A stretch of 64,000 bases of DNA from Erythrobacter sp. KY5 (GCF_003264115.1 NZ_CP021912.1:908501-972500); one strand, 5' to 3'; shown: positions 27,718 to 37,002, counted from the stretch's first letter. Program-made: numbers and translations. Notes: generated by a model not told the origin, from the sequence alone.

Positions 27718-30522
27718 ATGCTCAATAACAGACTTCTCGTATCCGCAGGTGCATTCGCGCTGGCTACTGCAATCGCTGCTCCTGCCATGGCGGGCGAAGT
27801 CCGGGGGATTGTCGCCGATGCTGGCGACACCGACGCCCTGCAGGCCGCCGAAGTCCGCATTGAAGAGCTTGGTCGTCGCACCACAACATCGCGCGACGGC
27901 AGCTATGTCTTTTCCGACGTGCCCGAAGGCAGCTACACCGTGACCGCCAGCTATGTCGGTGCTGAACCGGTCAGCTTCACCATTGCCGTCCCGCGCGAAG
28001 GCCGGGTCACGCAGAACTTTGCCCTTGGGCAGAGCGGTTCTCAGATCCTCGTTATCGGCCAGAGTGCAAGCCAAGCATCGGCCCTGTCGCGCAAACGCTC
28101 GGCCGATGGCGTTTCGGATGTGCTGACCCGCGATTCCATCGGCCAGTTTCCCGATCAGAACGTCGCCGAAAGCCTGCGGCGTTTGCCGGGTGTCAATGTC
28201 CTCAACGATCAGGGGGAGGGGCGCTTCGTTGCGGTGCGCGGTCTCGACCCCAATCTCAACGCCACGTCGATCAATGGCGTGCGCATCCCATCACCCGAAG
28301 GCGACATTCGTGCGGTCGCGCTCGATGTGGTTTCAAACGAGATCATCGAATCGATCGAAGTGAAGAAATCTCTCACCCCCGACATGGACGCCGACACGAT
28401 CGGCGCGTCGATCGAGATCAACACGACCAGCGCCTTCGACCGCCGCGAAGACCTCTATGTGCTGCGTATCGGCGGCAGCTACAATGACCTGCGCGACGAA
28501 CTGACACCGGATCTTGGCGCAAACTTCGCAACGCGCCTGACCGAGAATTTCGGCGTGAGCGGCGGTCTCACATTCTACAATCGCGAATTCCAGACCGACA
28601 ATATCGAGGCCGACGACTGGACCGAGGATGGCGGGCTGATTTACGCCGAAGAAGTGCAATATCGCGACTATCTGGTCGAGCGCGAACGGATCAGCGCCTC
28701 GCTTGGCTTTGACTTGCGCGTCGGCGACACGACCGAGCTTTACCTGCGCGGCGTCTGGAGCCAGTTCGACGATCAGGAATTCCGTCGCCGCCTCGTCTTC
28801 AAGCTTGAGGATGCAAATGTCTCGGGCAGCGGGCTCGCCCCTCAGTTCGACGATGCCGACGCCCTGATCGAAGTCGAACGCGACGTTAAAGACCGCTTCG
28901 AACGCCAGCGTATCCGCACCCTAACTTTTGGCGGCGAAAGCGATTTTGGCGGCCTCGATGCAGAGTATTCTGTCAGCTGGGCCAAATCGACCGAGTTCGA
29001 AAATGGCAGTGTGGACCCGACGATTTTCCTCGGCGAATTCGAAGACAGCGGGCTTTCGCTCGGCTTCGACTACGGCGACGAACGCCGCCCCGCGTTTAAT
29101 ATCACCGGAAACAGCGCGGGCTTCTTTGATCCGACCCTCTATGCGCTGGACGAGGTTGAGTTCACCGCGCTCTCTGACGCGGAAGATGAAGAATTCGCCG
29201 GGCGCCTCGACCTTGGGTACGACTTCGTCTCAGACGGCGGGGTCTTCCGGATACAGGGCGGTGTGAAGGCCCGCCTGCGTGAGAAACAATTCGAAGGGAC
29301 GATCGAATTTTACGAGCGCGACGACTACTTCCTGTCCGATGTGCTGGGCGAAGGCCCCTCGAACACCCTCGCCAATCTCGCGCCGCTGCCCGGCCTGACC
29401 GAAGCCAGCGACTTCTTCTTTGCGAACCGGAACTCCTTCGACCTCATCCAGCCGGACAGTGCGATCGACAGCGCGAACGAGGATTATACGGTCGAAGAGG
29501 ACATTGTTGCATCCTATCTGCTTGGCCGCTGGGAGAGCGATGACCTGCTTGTGATCGGCGGCGTTCGTTACGAGCGCACGGACAACACTCTCAATGGTTT
29601 CACCACCCGGCTTGACGACGTCGGGGACGATGAAATCGTGACCGTCACCCCGCTCCTGTTCGAGCGGGATTACGATCACTGGCTGCCCAGCGTAAACCTG
29701 CGCTACGCTGCACAGCCGGACCTCATCCTGCGGTTTGCCGGATATCGCAGTCTGGTGCGCCCCAACTTCGAACAGCTGGCCCCGCGTGTGGAGATCGACG
29801 AGGATCAGGAAGCGGTGATCGGCAATCCGCTGCTTCAGCCGACGACAGCCTGGAACCTCGATGCGTCGCTCGAATATTATATGACGAATAACGGTGCGAT
29901 CACCGCAGCTGTCTTCTACAAGGATCTCGACGACTATATCGTCGGAGTGACATTCGACAGTCCGGGCAGCTTCCTCGGCACCGACTTCGAAGAGGCTGAA
30001 AGCTTCATCAACGGAGAAAGCGCGGAGATTTTCGGGGTCGAGCTTGGCTTCTATCAACAGCTCGATTTCCTTCCCGCGCCGTTTGACGGTTTCCTGGTAC
30101 AGGCTAACTACACCTATACCGATGCCGAGGGGGCGGTGATCGACGGGGAGATTGGCGCGCCGGGCGACACGCCGACCTTCCGCAATATCGAGCTGCCGGC
30201 CACCAGCGAGCACACCTTCAACGCCGTGCTCGGTTATGAGAAGGGACCGATCAGCCTGCGCCTCGCCGGCACATATCGCGATGGCTTCCTTGACGAGATC
30301 AACGCGGATGGCCCAGACTTCGATCGCTTCGTCGACGATCATTTCCAGCTCGATTTCACCGCGCGCTATCAGGTGCTCGATCAGGTCCAGCTCTATTTCG
30401 AATGGATCAACATCAACGATGCCGAATTCTTCGCCTTCAACAATCTCGGGGGCAGGCAGAACAACCTGCAATATGAAGAATACAGCTGGACGATGAAGGG
30501 CGGCGTGAGGCTGACTTTCTGA
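27718..30522 (+). CDS. TonB-dependent outer-membrane receptor
   Basis: 934 residues. A signal peptide (cleavage near AMAG, residue 25) precedes a carboxypeptidase-regulatory-like fold at about 27-100 (GEVRGIVADAGDT; GSYVFSDVPEGSYTVTA). A possible TonB box is ILVIG near 105. The plug has DSIGQFPDQNVAESLRRLPGVN and FVAVRGLDPNLNATSINGV. The beta-barrel continues to the terminal GGVRLTF with a final Phe. Its order resembles the Xanthomonas/Caulobacter receptor group. Its stop overlaps the phytase ATG by one base, so phytate or inositol phosphates (or a metal complex of them) are likely ligands. Confidence 0.92.
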   Translation: MLNNRLLVSAGAFALATAIAAPAMAGEVRGIVADAGDTDALQAAEVRIEELGRRTTTSRDGSYVFSDVPEGSYTVTASYVGAEPVSFTIAVPREGRVTQNFALGQSGSQILVIGQSASQASALSRKRSADGVSDVLTRDSIGQFPDQNVAESLRRLPGVNVLNDQGEGRFVAVRGLDPNLNATSINGVRIPSPEGDIRAVALDVVSNEIIESIEVKKSLTPDMDADTIGASIEINTTSAFDRREDLYVLRIGGSYNDLRDELTPDLGANFATRLTENFGVSGGLTFYNREFQTDNIEADDWTEDGGLIYAEEVQYRDYLVERERISASLGFDLRVGDTTELYLRGVWSQFDDQEFRRRLVFKLEDANVSGSGLAPQFDDADALIEVERDVKDRFERQRIRTLTFGGESDFGGLDAEYSVSWAKSTEFENGSVDPTIFLGEFEDSGLSLGFDYGDERRPAFNITGNSAGFFDPTLYALDEVEFTALSDAEDEEFAGRLDLGYDFVSDGGVFRIQGGVKARLREKQFEGTIEFYERDDYFLSDVLGEGPSNTLANLAPLPGLTEASDFFFANRNSFDLIQPDSAIDSANEDYTVEEDIVASYLLGRWESDDLLVIGGVRYERTDNTLNGFTTRLDDVGDDEIVTVTPLLFERDYDHWLPSVNLRYAAQPDLILRFAGYRSLVRPNFEQLAPRVEIDEDQEAVIGNPLLQPTTAWNLDASLEYYMTNNGAITAAVFYKDLDDYIVGVTFDSPGSFLGTDFEEAESFINGESAEIFGVELGFYQQLDFLPAPFDGFLVQANYTYTDAEGAVIDGEIGAPGDTPTFRNIELPATSEHTFNAVLGYEKGPISLRLAGTYRDGFLDEINADGPDFDRFVDDHFQLDFTARYQVLDQVQLYFEWININDAEFFAFNNLGGRQNNLQYEEYSWTMKGGVRLTF

Positions 30523-31571
30523 TGAGCGCGTCCATGAAGCTTCAGCCTTTCCGTTGTTTTGCCGCCGGTGTGATGGGCCTTGTCGCGTCGTGTGCAACTA
30601 TACCGGTCATGGGCGATCCCGCCGTCACCGTCTTCGCTCAAGCCGAGACAGTGCCGGTGGGCACCACCAACGAAGACGCCGCAGATGATCCTGCGATCTG
30701 GCGAAACAATGCCGATCCCGCATCGAGCCTGATCGTCGGGACCGACAAGAAGGGTGGACTTTATGTCTACAACCTTTCGGGCGAGCAGCTGTCCTTCATG
30801 CCGGCAGCCGGGCTCAACAATGTCGACCTCGTCGAACTGCCGGACGGCGAGGTCCTCGTGGCTGCAAGCGACCGGAGCGATCTTGCCACGGCGCATGTTC
30901 AGCTTGCAACGCTCGATAAAAGCAGCGGCAAATTGACCCCCACTGAGCGCATCGAAGTGGGAAGCGGGGAGGGTTACGGCATTTGCATGATCGCGGTCGC
31001 CGCCGACAACTCTATAACGATAATCAGCGCTCCAAAGAATGGCATCATCTACCGCACCGACCTCGCATTAGCGGGCGAAGGCCTAGCCACGCGGACCCTT
31101 ACAACCGTCCCCAGTCAGCCTGAGGGCTGCGTGATTGATCCAAGAACGAACACGCTTTACATCGGCGAGGAAATGGCAGGCATCTGGGCCATCGACCTGG
31201 ATAGCGGAGACAAGCGCCTGGTCGCGTCGGTCGACAACGCGATGCTCGTCGCCGATGTCGAGGGTCTGGCGCTTGCACCTGAGGGAGACGATGCCGGCTA
31301 TCTGATCGCCTCCTCGCAAGGTGACAATGCCTATGCCGTCTATGCACTACCGGAATACGAACCTGTAGGCCGGTTTCGCATTGCCGCTGGCAGCGTGGGG
31401 AGCGTCGAGGAAACCGATGGTATCGAACTCGACACGCGCGGTTTCGGCCCCCAATTTCCCGCCGGGTTGTTCGTCGCGCAAGACGGTATCAACCCACCTC
31501 GTGCGCAAAACTTCAAGCTGGTGCGATGGGATGAGATTATCGCCCGATTGAAGGGCTCTCCTCAGAACTAG
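30522..31571 (+). CDS. phy: Beta-propeller phytase
   Basis: 349 residues. The N-terminus has a signal peptide with a possible lipobox (LVASC, Cys near 26). The propeller signatures of BPP phytases are clear: DAADDPAIW near 53-61, GTDKKGGLYVY near 74-84, NNVDLVELPDGEVLVAASDRS near 100-120, and QPEGCVIDP. YIGEEMAGIWAID, VADVEGLAL and ISSQG-like LIASSQGDNAYAVY follow. Acidic residues at these places bind calcium in known enzymes. It releases phosphate from phytate in the periplasm or at the envelope. It is fused by TGATG to the receptor gene. Confidence 0.92.
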   Translation: MSASMKLQPFRCFAAGVMGLVASCATIPVMGDPAVTVFAQAETVPVGTTNEDAADDPAIWRNNADPASSLIVGTDKKGGLYVYNLSGEQLSFMPAAGLNNVDLVELPDGEVLVAASDRSDLATAHVQLATLDKSSGKLTPTERIEVGSGEGYGICMIAVAADNSITIISAPKNGIIYRTDLALAGEGLATRTLTTVPSQPEGCVIDPRTNTLYIGEEMAGIWAIDLDSGDKRLVASVDNAMLVADVEGLALAPEGDDAGYLIASSQGDNAYAVYALPEYEPVGRFRIAAGSVGSVEETDGIELDTRGFGPQFPAGLFVAQDGINPPRAQNFKLVRWDEIIARLKGSPQN

Positions 31572-31608
31572 GTTTCGTCTGAATCCGGCGCATCCGCCTG
31601 CTGGCTTT

Positions 31609-32781
31609 TCAGTCGCTATCCAGCGGCTTTATGCGAAGCGTTCCGTCGGCCTGTACGGAGCCGCCAAGTCCCCATCCATTGGCGCGCTCCGCCACGAGGA
31701 CTACGAGTTCGTTGCGACCCTCGCGCAAGGGCAGCGCAACAGTCTGCTTGGTGGCATCGAAGTCGCCGCGGTGGAGCGGACCCTTCGCGCGAAAACTGTT
31801 GTCGAAGGCAACAAGTGCCTCGCCATTGAGCCAAACGGTCGCCATGTCGCTCGCATCGAATTGAAAGGCTGCGGTTTGAGCGTTCGGCGAATGGATGGCG
31901 ACACCCGCATACACGCCATCAAGCTGGTTGCGCTCAAAATCGCCCGAGGTCGCCTTGCGGCGATAGCGCGAGATCAGGAGACGCCCGTTGGGTTCGGCCT
32001 CAGCCGTGCTCCAGACGAGCGATGAACGGAGATCCTCGGAGATTCCGGCCCAGCGTTCCATCGGGAAGGCGTCGGAAAGCGACCAGCGCTCTATGGTGCC
32101 GGCGGGAGGAGAGGGTGGTGGCTCGGCGTCCGATGTCGCCCATGCTGGGCTCTGAGCGGTGTAGCGGAAGTTTGAGAAGCACCCTTCGAAAAGTGTCCGA
32201 AGACCAAGGCCTCCTTCCTTTGCTGGGAGGGTCAGAACAGTCTCGAGTGCCGGCTGCTCGCTATCCGACCCCACCCGAATTCGTGCGCGGTCGTCGGCAA
32301 AATCGACGGTCAGCGTGATCCACGGGGTCTCTCCAAAATCGACCCTCGCCTGCGCCTCTCGGAACAATTGCCAGTTTGTCTCGCCGTTGAGATGGGGGGT
32401 GTATTGGACCGCGTCGAACTGGCCGGATTTGTGCATCCTGAGATAAGCGGTCTCGTAATCGTCCTGCGATGCAGCGCGGAAAATCAGGTTGGCAAAATGG
32501 CGATGATGGTTGTTCGCTATGTCGACGGCGACAGAACCGTTTGCGAGAGAGACGCCGCGCAAAAACGCCTCGCCATCAATGCACAGCGCATCGCGTCCAT
32601 CGCGCGTCTCGAAAGAGGCTGAGTTCGCTTGGGATAGGTCGAATGTCTCCTCGTTCAGCGGGACGTTCTGCCACCCTTCGTTAGCCGAAACAGGCACGGT
32701 GGCGGCGAATGAGCACGATAGCACCGCGATCATCATTGCTTTGCGTAATGCTTGCATGTTATTCGGCTGGTACTTCTGCAT
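31609..32781 (-). CDS. Secreted lectin-like protein of unknown function
   Basis: 390 residues from ATG 32781; ATG 32757 (MQALRKAMM) is an alternative just before the signal peptide (MMIAVLSCSFAATVPVSA). Residues 40-215 look like a concanavalin-type jelly roll of the DUF1080/LamG kind (DFADDRARIRVGS; GLGLRTLFEGCFSNFRY). A Pro-rich linker (EPPPSPPAG) follows. The C-terminal 170 residues form another beta-rich domain ending WGLGGSVQADGTLRI, with FDASDMATVWLNGE. No catalytic residues can be named. It converges with the phytase gene and diverges from an AraC regulator 137 nt away. A carbohydrate- or envelope-binding role is inferred. Confidence 0.7.
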   Translation of the reverse strand: MQKYQPNNMQALRKAMMIAVLSCSFAATVPVSANEGWQNVPLNEETFDLSQANSASFETRDGRDALCIDGEAFLRGVSLANGSVAVDIANNHHRHFANLIFRAASQDDYETAYLRMHKSGQFDAVQYTPHLNGETNWQLFREAQARVDFGETPWITLTVDFADDRARIRVGSDSEQPALETVLTLPAKEGGLGLRTLFEGCFSNFRYTAQSPAWATSDAEPPPSPPAGTIERWSLSDAFPMERWAGISEDLRSSLVWSTAEAEPNGRLLISRYRRKATSGDFERNQLDGVYAGVAIHSPNAQTAAFQFDASDMATVWLNGEALVAFDNSFRAKGPLHRGDFDATKQTVALPLREGRNELVVLVAERANGWGLGGSVQADGTLRIKPLDSD

Positions 32782-32918
32782 GCCTGTCTCTGGTGAGAAA
32801 TTGATTGCTCGGCGTTCCGTCGCTTTCTCACGGTTTCGCACCCCCGTATTGGAAAAAACGGCAAAGGCACGGGGCGAGACCGCTATTGTCCCGCCGCTAT
32901 CCCTTGTAAGGCAACGCA

Positions 32919-33770
32919 ATGGTCGGGACCTTTCGCATCCTTCCGCAAGTGCGCGGTCATCGAGATATCTTCGCGTGGAGCCATGGTGTCCGTGGCACCG
33001 TAGCATCGGCGCACCGTATGGTCCCGTTCTGGTATCCCTCCATCGTTATCTGGCGCACCTGGTCGAGCGATGGAGCCATCGCCGACATTCGCCTTCGCCT
33101 GCATGGCCCGCAACCCGAAGCCTACACTTACTCACCTCAGGATGCGGTGGAGCTCATCGGGATCGCAATAGCGCCCGAAGTGGCGGCGCTCGTTTTGGAT
33201 GTCGCCAATCATGAGGTCGCCGGGCAAATCGTCGACTGGACCGACGAGCGCTTTGCCGAGGCTCTGGCTTTCGCGCGTGGTGGTGCAGGCTCCAATGCTG
33301 TAGCCGACGCAATGGCGCGCCCGATGCTCAAGGCGCTATCGGATACTGACAGCGCCGATATCGACCATGCCGTAAGGTTGATCCGCCGCGCGCGAGGCAC
33401 CGGCTCGCTTGGCGCAATTCGGCAAAGGGTGGAGATCGGCGAGCGCCAGTTTCGAGCCCGTTTCAAGGATCGAATGGGCATCTCGGCAAAGAGCTACAGC
33501 AGGCTTTTGCGAGCCAACGCCCTAATCGCCGAGGCAGACAAGACCATCAGCCCATCATGGGCAGACCTGTCGCATAGATATGGCTTCTTCGATCAGGCCC
33601 ACATGATCAACGACCTGCGCGAGCTGACCGGGCGGACCCCGGCCCAGCTGGATTTCGAGCGTCGCAGCGAAGTCTCTGACCGGCACTTCGACCAGCACGC
33701 CTTGCGTTTGCCAGCTGGCCTCGAGAATGAATGGCGGAGACGGAGGGATTCGAACCCTCGATACCCGTAG
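32919..33770 (+). CDS. AraC-family transcriptional regulator
   Basis: 283 residues. The C-terminal DNA-binding domain has two helix-turn-helix units at about 170-255: GAIRQRVEIGERQFRARFKD and WADLSHRYGFFDQAHMINDL, then LTGRTPAQL. The N-terminal sensor (ASAHRMVPFWYPSIVIWRT; ELIGIAIAPEVAALVL) looks like the DUF6597-type cupin. It is divergent from the lectin-like gene, so it probably regulates that gene and perhaps the phytase operon. The frame runs into the complement of tRNA-Ser: the last codons (RRRRDSNPRYP) are read from the tRNA 3' half. Confidence 0.87.
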   Translation: MVGTFRILPQVRGHRDIFAWSHGVRGTVASAHRMVPFWYPSIVIWRTWSSDGAIADIRLRLHGPQPEAYTYSPQDAVELIGIAIAPEVAALVLDVANHEVAGQIVDWTDERFAEALAFARGGAGSNAVADAMARPMLKALSDTDSADIDHAVRLIRRARGTGSLGAIRQRVEIGERQFRARFKDRMGISAKSYSRLLRANALIAEADKTISPSWADLSHRYGFFDQAHMINDLRELTGRTPAQLDFERRSEVSDRHFDQHALRLPAGLENEWRRRRDSNPRYP

Positions 33771-33822
33771 TAGGTATGGTTCCTTAGCAGGGAACTGGTT
33801 TCAGCCACTCACCCACGTCTCC
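33732..33822 (-). tRNA. tRNA-Ser(GCT)
   Basis: 91 nt with encoded CCA. The acceptor stem GGAGACG/CGTCTCC and discriminator G are intact. The anticodon arm is GTTCC-CTGCTAA-GGAAC with anticodon GCT for AGC/AGU codons. A long variable arm (ATACC/GGTAT stem) marks a class II tRNA, and the T-arm has GGTTCGAATCC. The 3' part overlaps the end of the AraC-type gene on the opposite strand. No integrase or attachment duplication was seen beside it. Confidence 0.96.
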
Positions 33823-33859
33823 GCTGACGCTGGCCTTAGCATTGGCTGCGAGCCGCGCG

Positions 33860-33888
33860 CTATAGTCGCGCTTCGCATGACCGGCAAG
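33860..33888 (-). promoter_or_regulatory. Promoter of tRNA-Ser
   Basis: On the minus strand CTTGCC and CTATAG are separated by 17 bases, close to the alphaproteobacterial sigma-70 form (CTTGAC-N17-CTATAT). Transcription would start near 33853, about 30 nt before the mature tRNA. The rest of the 300-nt gap to eipA shows nothing recognisable. Confidence 0.6.
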
Positions 33889-34122
33889 GGGCAATGGCAA
33901 GAGTTTTGCGCCCAGCGCAGCCCGTCGCATCCAAATCGCCTTACGCAGCATTCCTGAGGGCTCCCACTCTCCCGGCCATCCCTGATTCATCCCAGACTTT
34001 CTATCGGCTCGTTTCGTCGCGTTTTCGATTCGGTTTGTCGCCGCCCGATTGCCGTGACAGCTGATTGAGACTCTGCTTGGCCGTGCAAGAGTGCGGCGGC
34101 TTTGATGCGGGAGAGGTGTACG

Positions 34123-35100
34123 ATGCGCAATGACAAGCCCCTGACAACCCATAACGCCGGCCATGAAGCTGGCCATGGCGCCGGCCATAACCCGGACGAG
34201 CAAGCCTCGCCCCTTTCTCCACTCGCGCGCATCGCCCGCTCCGGCGCTGCCATGCTTGCCGCCGCGATGCTGGTGCTCGCACCGGCTGCGGCGCAGGACG
34301 TTGAGAGTTTCGATCCGGACGAGGCGTTCGACACTGCTGATCAAAGCACGGGTGATCAAGGCGCGGGCGTTCAGGGCACCGGCGCAGGATCGCGCGCGAT
34401 CGATGCCGACCTCGTGGACCCTTCGCTGCGAGAGGCCCCTATCACCGCAGAGCCGCTTCAACCCCAAGCGCAGACCGGCTTCGAAGACGAGTTCTCCGAC
34501 TATTCGAACACCTATGCCGAGGGCGAGAACGCACCAGCGCAGGCGGGCGAAGCCGTGCCCGACTGGTCCGACCCGGCTCCAGGCGATCAGGTCGCCGGCG
34601 CACAGGAAGCCTCTTCGGGCACCTTCGCTGAGGACGACCTCATCGGCGCTGCCGAAGGCGTGTTTGGCAAGGGCGCACAAGGCCTTGCGGGCATGATCGA
34701 GGATCTGCTGCGCAAACAGGGCGAACCCAATGGCTATATCGTCGGGCGCGAAGCGGGCGGTGCCTTCATCTTCGGTGCGCGCTATGGTTCGGGCACGCTC
34801 CATCACAAGGTGGAAGGCCAGCGCAAGGTCTACTGGACCGGCCCATCGCTCGGCTTCGATGCCGGAGCGAATGCGGGCAACACCTTCGTTCTCGTCTACA
34901 ACCTGTATGACACGCAGGACATCTTCCGCCGCTATCCCGCAGGCGAAGGCCAGGCCTATTTCGTAGGCGGCCTCCATGCGAGCTACATGCGGCGCGGCGA
35001 TGTCGTGCTGATCCCGATCCGCATGGGTGCCGGCCTCAGGCTGGGCATCAATGCGGGCTATATGCGTTTCTCTGAGAAGCAGCGCTGGTTGCCCTTCTGA
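34123..35100 (+). CDS. eipA: DUF1134/EipA-family envelope integrity protein
   Basis: 325 residues. ATG 34123 has GGGAGAGG 6 nt upstream and is preferred to the ATG at 34102. The N-terminus has His/Gly-rich AGHEAGHGAGH repeats, then a signal-like helix (AAMLAAAMLVLAPAAAQD near 45). A long acidic Ala/Gln-rich stretch follows. The DUF1134 domain fills the last 130 residues: NGYIVGREAGGAFIFGARYG, YWTGPSLGFDAGANAG, YFVGGLHASYM and GINAGYMRFSEK. EipA of Brucella lies in the periplasm and supports envelope integrity. The long N-terminal cytoplasmic part before the signal is unusual. Confidence 0.88.
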   Translation: MRNDKPLTTHNAGHEAGHGAGHNPDEQASPLSPLARIARSGAAMLAAAMLVLAPAAAQDVESFDPDEAFDTADQSTGDQGAGVQGTGAGSRAIDADLVDPSLREAPITAEPLQPQAQTGFEDEFSDYSNTYAEGENAPAQAGEAVPDWSDPAPGDQVAGAQEASSGTFAEDDLIGAAEGVFGKGAQGLAGMIEDLLRKQGEPNGYIVGREAGGAFIFGARYGSGTLHHKVEGQRKVYWTGPSLGFDAGANAGNTFVLVYNLYDTQDIFRRYPAGEGQAYFVGGLHASYMRRGDVVLIPIRMGAGLRLGINAGYMRFSEKQRWLPF

Positions 35101-35205
35101 GGTTGCACATCGCCCGATGCTGACCGTGCAGAAGCGCGGCGGCGGGCAACATGGTTCGAAAGGTAGTTGCGCACGGCGCGCACCTGCGTAAGAGCATGCG
35201 CCATC

Positions 35206-36393
35206 ATGCTCGACAATCTCGAACCCCAATCGCCCGATGCGCTGCTCGCGCTGATCAAGCTCCACGCTGCCGACGAACGGCCCGACAAGATCGACCTTGG
35301 CGTCGGTGTCTACCGCACAGGTCAGGGCGGAACGCCTGTATTCGGGGCGATCAAGGCGGCTGAGCAATGGCTGGTCGAGAACCAGGATTCCAAGTCCTAC
35401 CTCGGCCCCGAAGGTGATATGGGCTTCGTCAACGCTCTCAAGCCGTACATCTTCGGCGGAGACCCGACGATGGGCGGCCGCATTCAGGGGATGCAGACGC
35501 CGGGCGGCACCGGCGCGGTCCGGCTGGCCGCAGCGCTGGCTCAGGCGGCTGGCATGACCAGGCTTCACATGGGCACGCCGAGTTGGCCCAACCATGCGCA
35601 GATCTTTGGCGACATCGACCTTGAGTGGGTCGGCTTCGACCATGCCAATCCCGATGGCACTGCCAACATCGATGCAGTGCTTGACGCGATCAATGGCGCA
35701 GGGCCGGGCGAAGGTGTGCTGCTGCATGGATGCTGTCACAACCCAACTGGCATCGACTACACCGCCGAGCAGTGGGATGCGATTGCCGATGCCTTGGCGA
35801 GCAGCGGCACCTTCCCGATTATCGACACCGCCTATCACGGTCTGGGCCACGGTCTTGACGAGGACGTCGATGGGCTCCGCCGCGTCCTTGCCAAGGTGCC
35901 TGAGGCGTTCATCGCCTACAGCTGCGACAAGAACTTCGGCATGTACCGCGACCGCGTGGGCGCGTTCTACATCATGTCGAAGGCCGGGCCCGAAGGTGCC
36001 GACACGCTCGACAAGGCGTTCTCGAACGCCAACGCGCTGGCCCGTGCGAGCTGGTCGATGCCGCCCGACCACGGAGCGGCAGCGGTGCGCGTGATCCTGC
36101 GCGATCCTGCGATGACGCAGCAATGGCTCGACGAGCTTGACCAGATGCGTGGCCGGATGCGGCAGGTGCGTGACTACCTTGCCAATGCGGGCGTTGCCGG
36201 CAGCGTCGATCTTGCGCCGCTCGGTATCCAGAACGGCCTGTTCTCGATGCTCCCCGTGAGCAAGGAGCAGGTGGTTGCGCTGCGCGAGGATCACGGCATC
36301 TACATGGCAGGGTCTGGCCGCATCAACGTGGCGGGTCTCACCATGGACAACATCGACAAGTTCATCGCCGCTGTTGCGGATGTGACGGGCTGA
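35206..36393 (+). CDS. tyrB: Aromatic/aspartate aminotransferase, class I
   Basis: 395 residues from ATG 35206; a TTG at 35167 would add a tail unlike the family. PLP-binding features are visible: NPTGIDYT near 183, DTAYHGLGHGL near 209, and SCDKNFGMYRDRVG near 240 with the Schiff-base Lys. GSGRINVAG near 375 holds the carboxylate-binding Arg. This order fits AspC/TyrB enzymes that transfer the amino group of glutamate to aromatic keto acids or oxaloacetate. The symbol rests on similarity, not on specificity. It lies 105 nt after eipA. Confidence 0.88.
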   Translation: MLDNLEPQSPDALLALIKLHAADERPDKIDLGVGVYRTGQGGTPVFGAIKAAEQWLVENQDSKSYLGPEGDMGFVNALKPYIFGGDPTMGGRIQGMQTPGGTGAVRLAAALAQAAGMTRLHMGTPSWPNHAQIFGDIDLEWVGFDHANPDGTANIDAVLDAINGAGPGEGVLLHGCCHNPTGIDYTAEQWDAIADALASSGTFPIIDTAYHGLGHGLDEDVDGLRRVLAKVPEAFIAYSCDKNFGMYRDRVGAFYIMSKAGPEGADTLDKAFSNANALARASWSMPPDHGAAAVRVILRDPAMTQQWLDELDQMRGRMRQVRDYLANAGVAGSVDLAPLGIQNGLFSMLPVSKEQVVALREDHGIYMAGSGRINVAGLTMDNIDKFIAAVADVTG

Positions 36394-36403
36394 GAGGCCC
36401 AGC

Positions 36404-36952
36404 ATGCTCGACCGGCAACCAACGCTAGAAGGGTCGAGCCTGCATCTCAGGCCCCTGCGCCAGGACGACTGGGAAGCGCTTTTCGCGGTCGCGTCCGATC
36501 CGCTGATCTGGGAAGTCCACCCCGCGCATGACCGCTGGCGCGAACCGGTTTTCCGCGCCTTCTTCGACGATGCGCTCGCCAACGAGGGCGCTCTCGTCGT
36601 GATCGACAAGGCGAGCGGCAAGATCATCGGCTCCTCACGCTATCAGGGGCTTGAAGAGCGGGATGGCGGTTCGATCGAGATTGGCTGGACTTTCCTCGCG
36701 CGTTCGCACTGGGGCGGGGCGGCCAATCGCGAGATGAAGCGGTTGATGATCGCGCATGCGCTCCAAAGCGTGGCAGAGTGCCGGTTTGCGGTGGGTGAGG
36801 ACAATGTCCGTTCTCGCAAGGCGATGGAGAAGATCGGCGGCCGCCTGACCCCGCGCACCGAACAGCGCGGCATGGCCGGTTCGGACCAGCGCCACGTCTT
36901 CTACGTGATCGACCGTGATGGTTTTGAGGCGGGGCCGCTGGCTGAGGGCTGA
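36404..36952 (+). CDS. GNAT acetyltransferase, RimJ/RimL-like
   Basis: 182 residues. The Acetyltransf_3 layout is clear: LHLRPLRQDDWEALFAVASD near 13-32, IIGSSRY near 72, SIEIGWTFLARSHWGG near 88 and NREMKRLMIAHAL near 105. RFAVGEDNVRSRKAMEKIGG near 125-145 holds the acetyl-CoA-binding end. It lies 10 nt after the aminotransferase gene and is probably co-transcribed. The substrate is unknown. Confidence 0.85.
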   Translation: MLDRQPTLEGSSLHLRPLRQDDWEALFAVASDPLIWEVHPAHDRWREPVFRAFFDDALANEGALVVIDKASGKIIGSSRYQGLEERDGGSIEIGWTFLARSHWGGAANREMKRLMIAHALQSVAECRFAVGEDNVRSRKAMEKIGGRLTPRTEQRGMAGSDQRHVFYVIDRDGFEAGPLAEG

Positions 36953-37002
36953 GCTTGCGGTGGACCACGCAAGGGGGTGGTTTGGAAAAACGCGCCACCT
37001 CA

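Noticed and set aside
29230..30597. A 455-codon minus-strand frame opposite the TonB receptor
   Set aside because: Antisense shadow of the receptor beta-barrel.
33732..33900. Integration site at tRNA-Ser
   Set aside because: No integrase gene and no repeated tRNA 3' end was seen near it.
33784..36627. A long minus-strand open frame (947 codons) opposite eipA and the aminotransferase
   Set aside because: Its amino-acid sequence has no domain sense and it mirrors clear genes on the plus strand; it arises from third-position GC bias.
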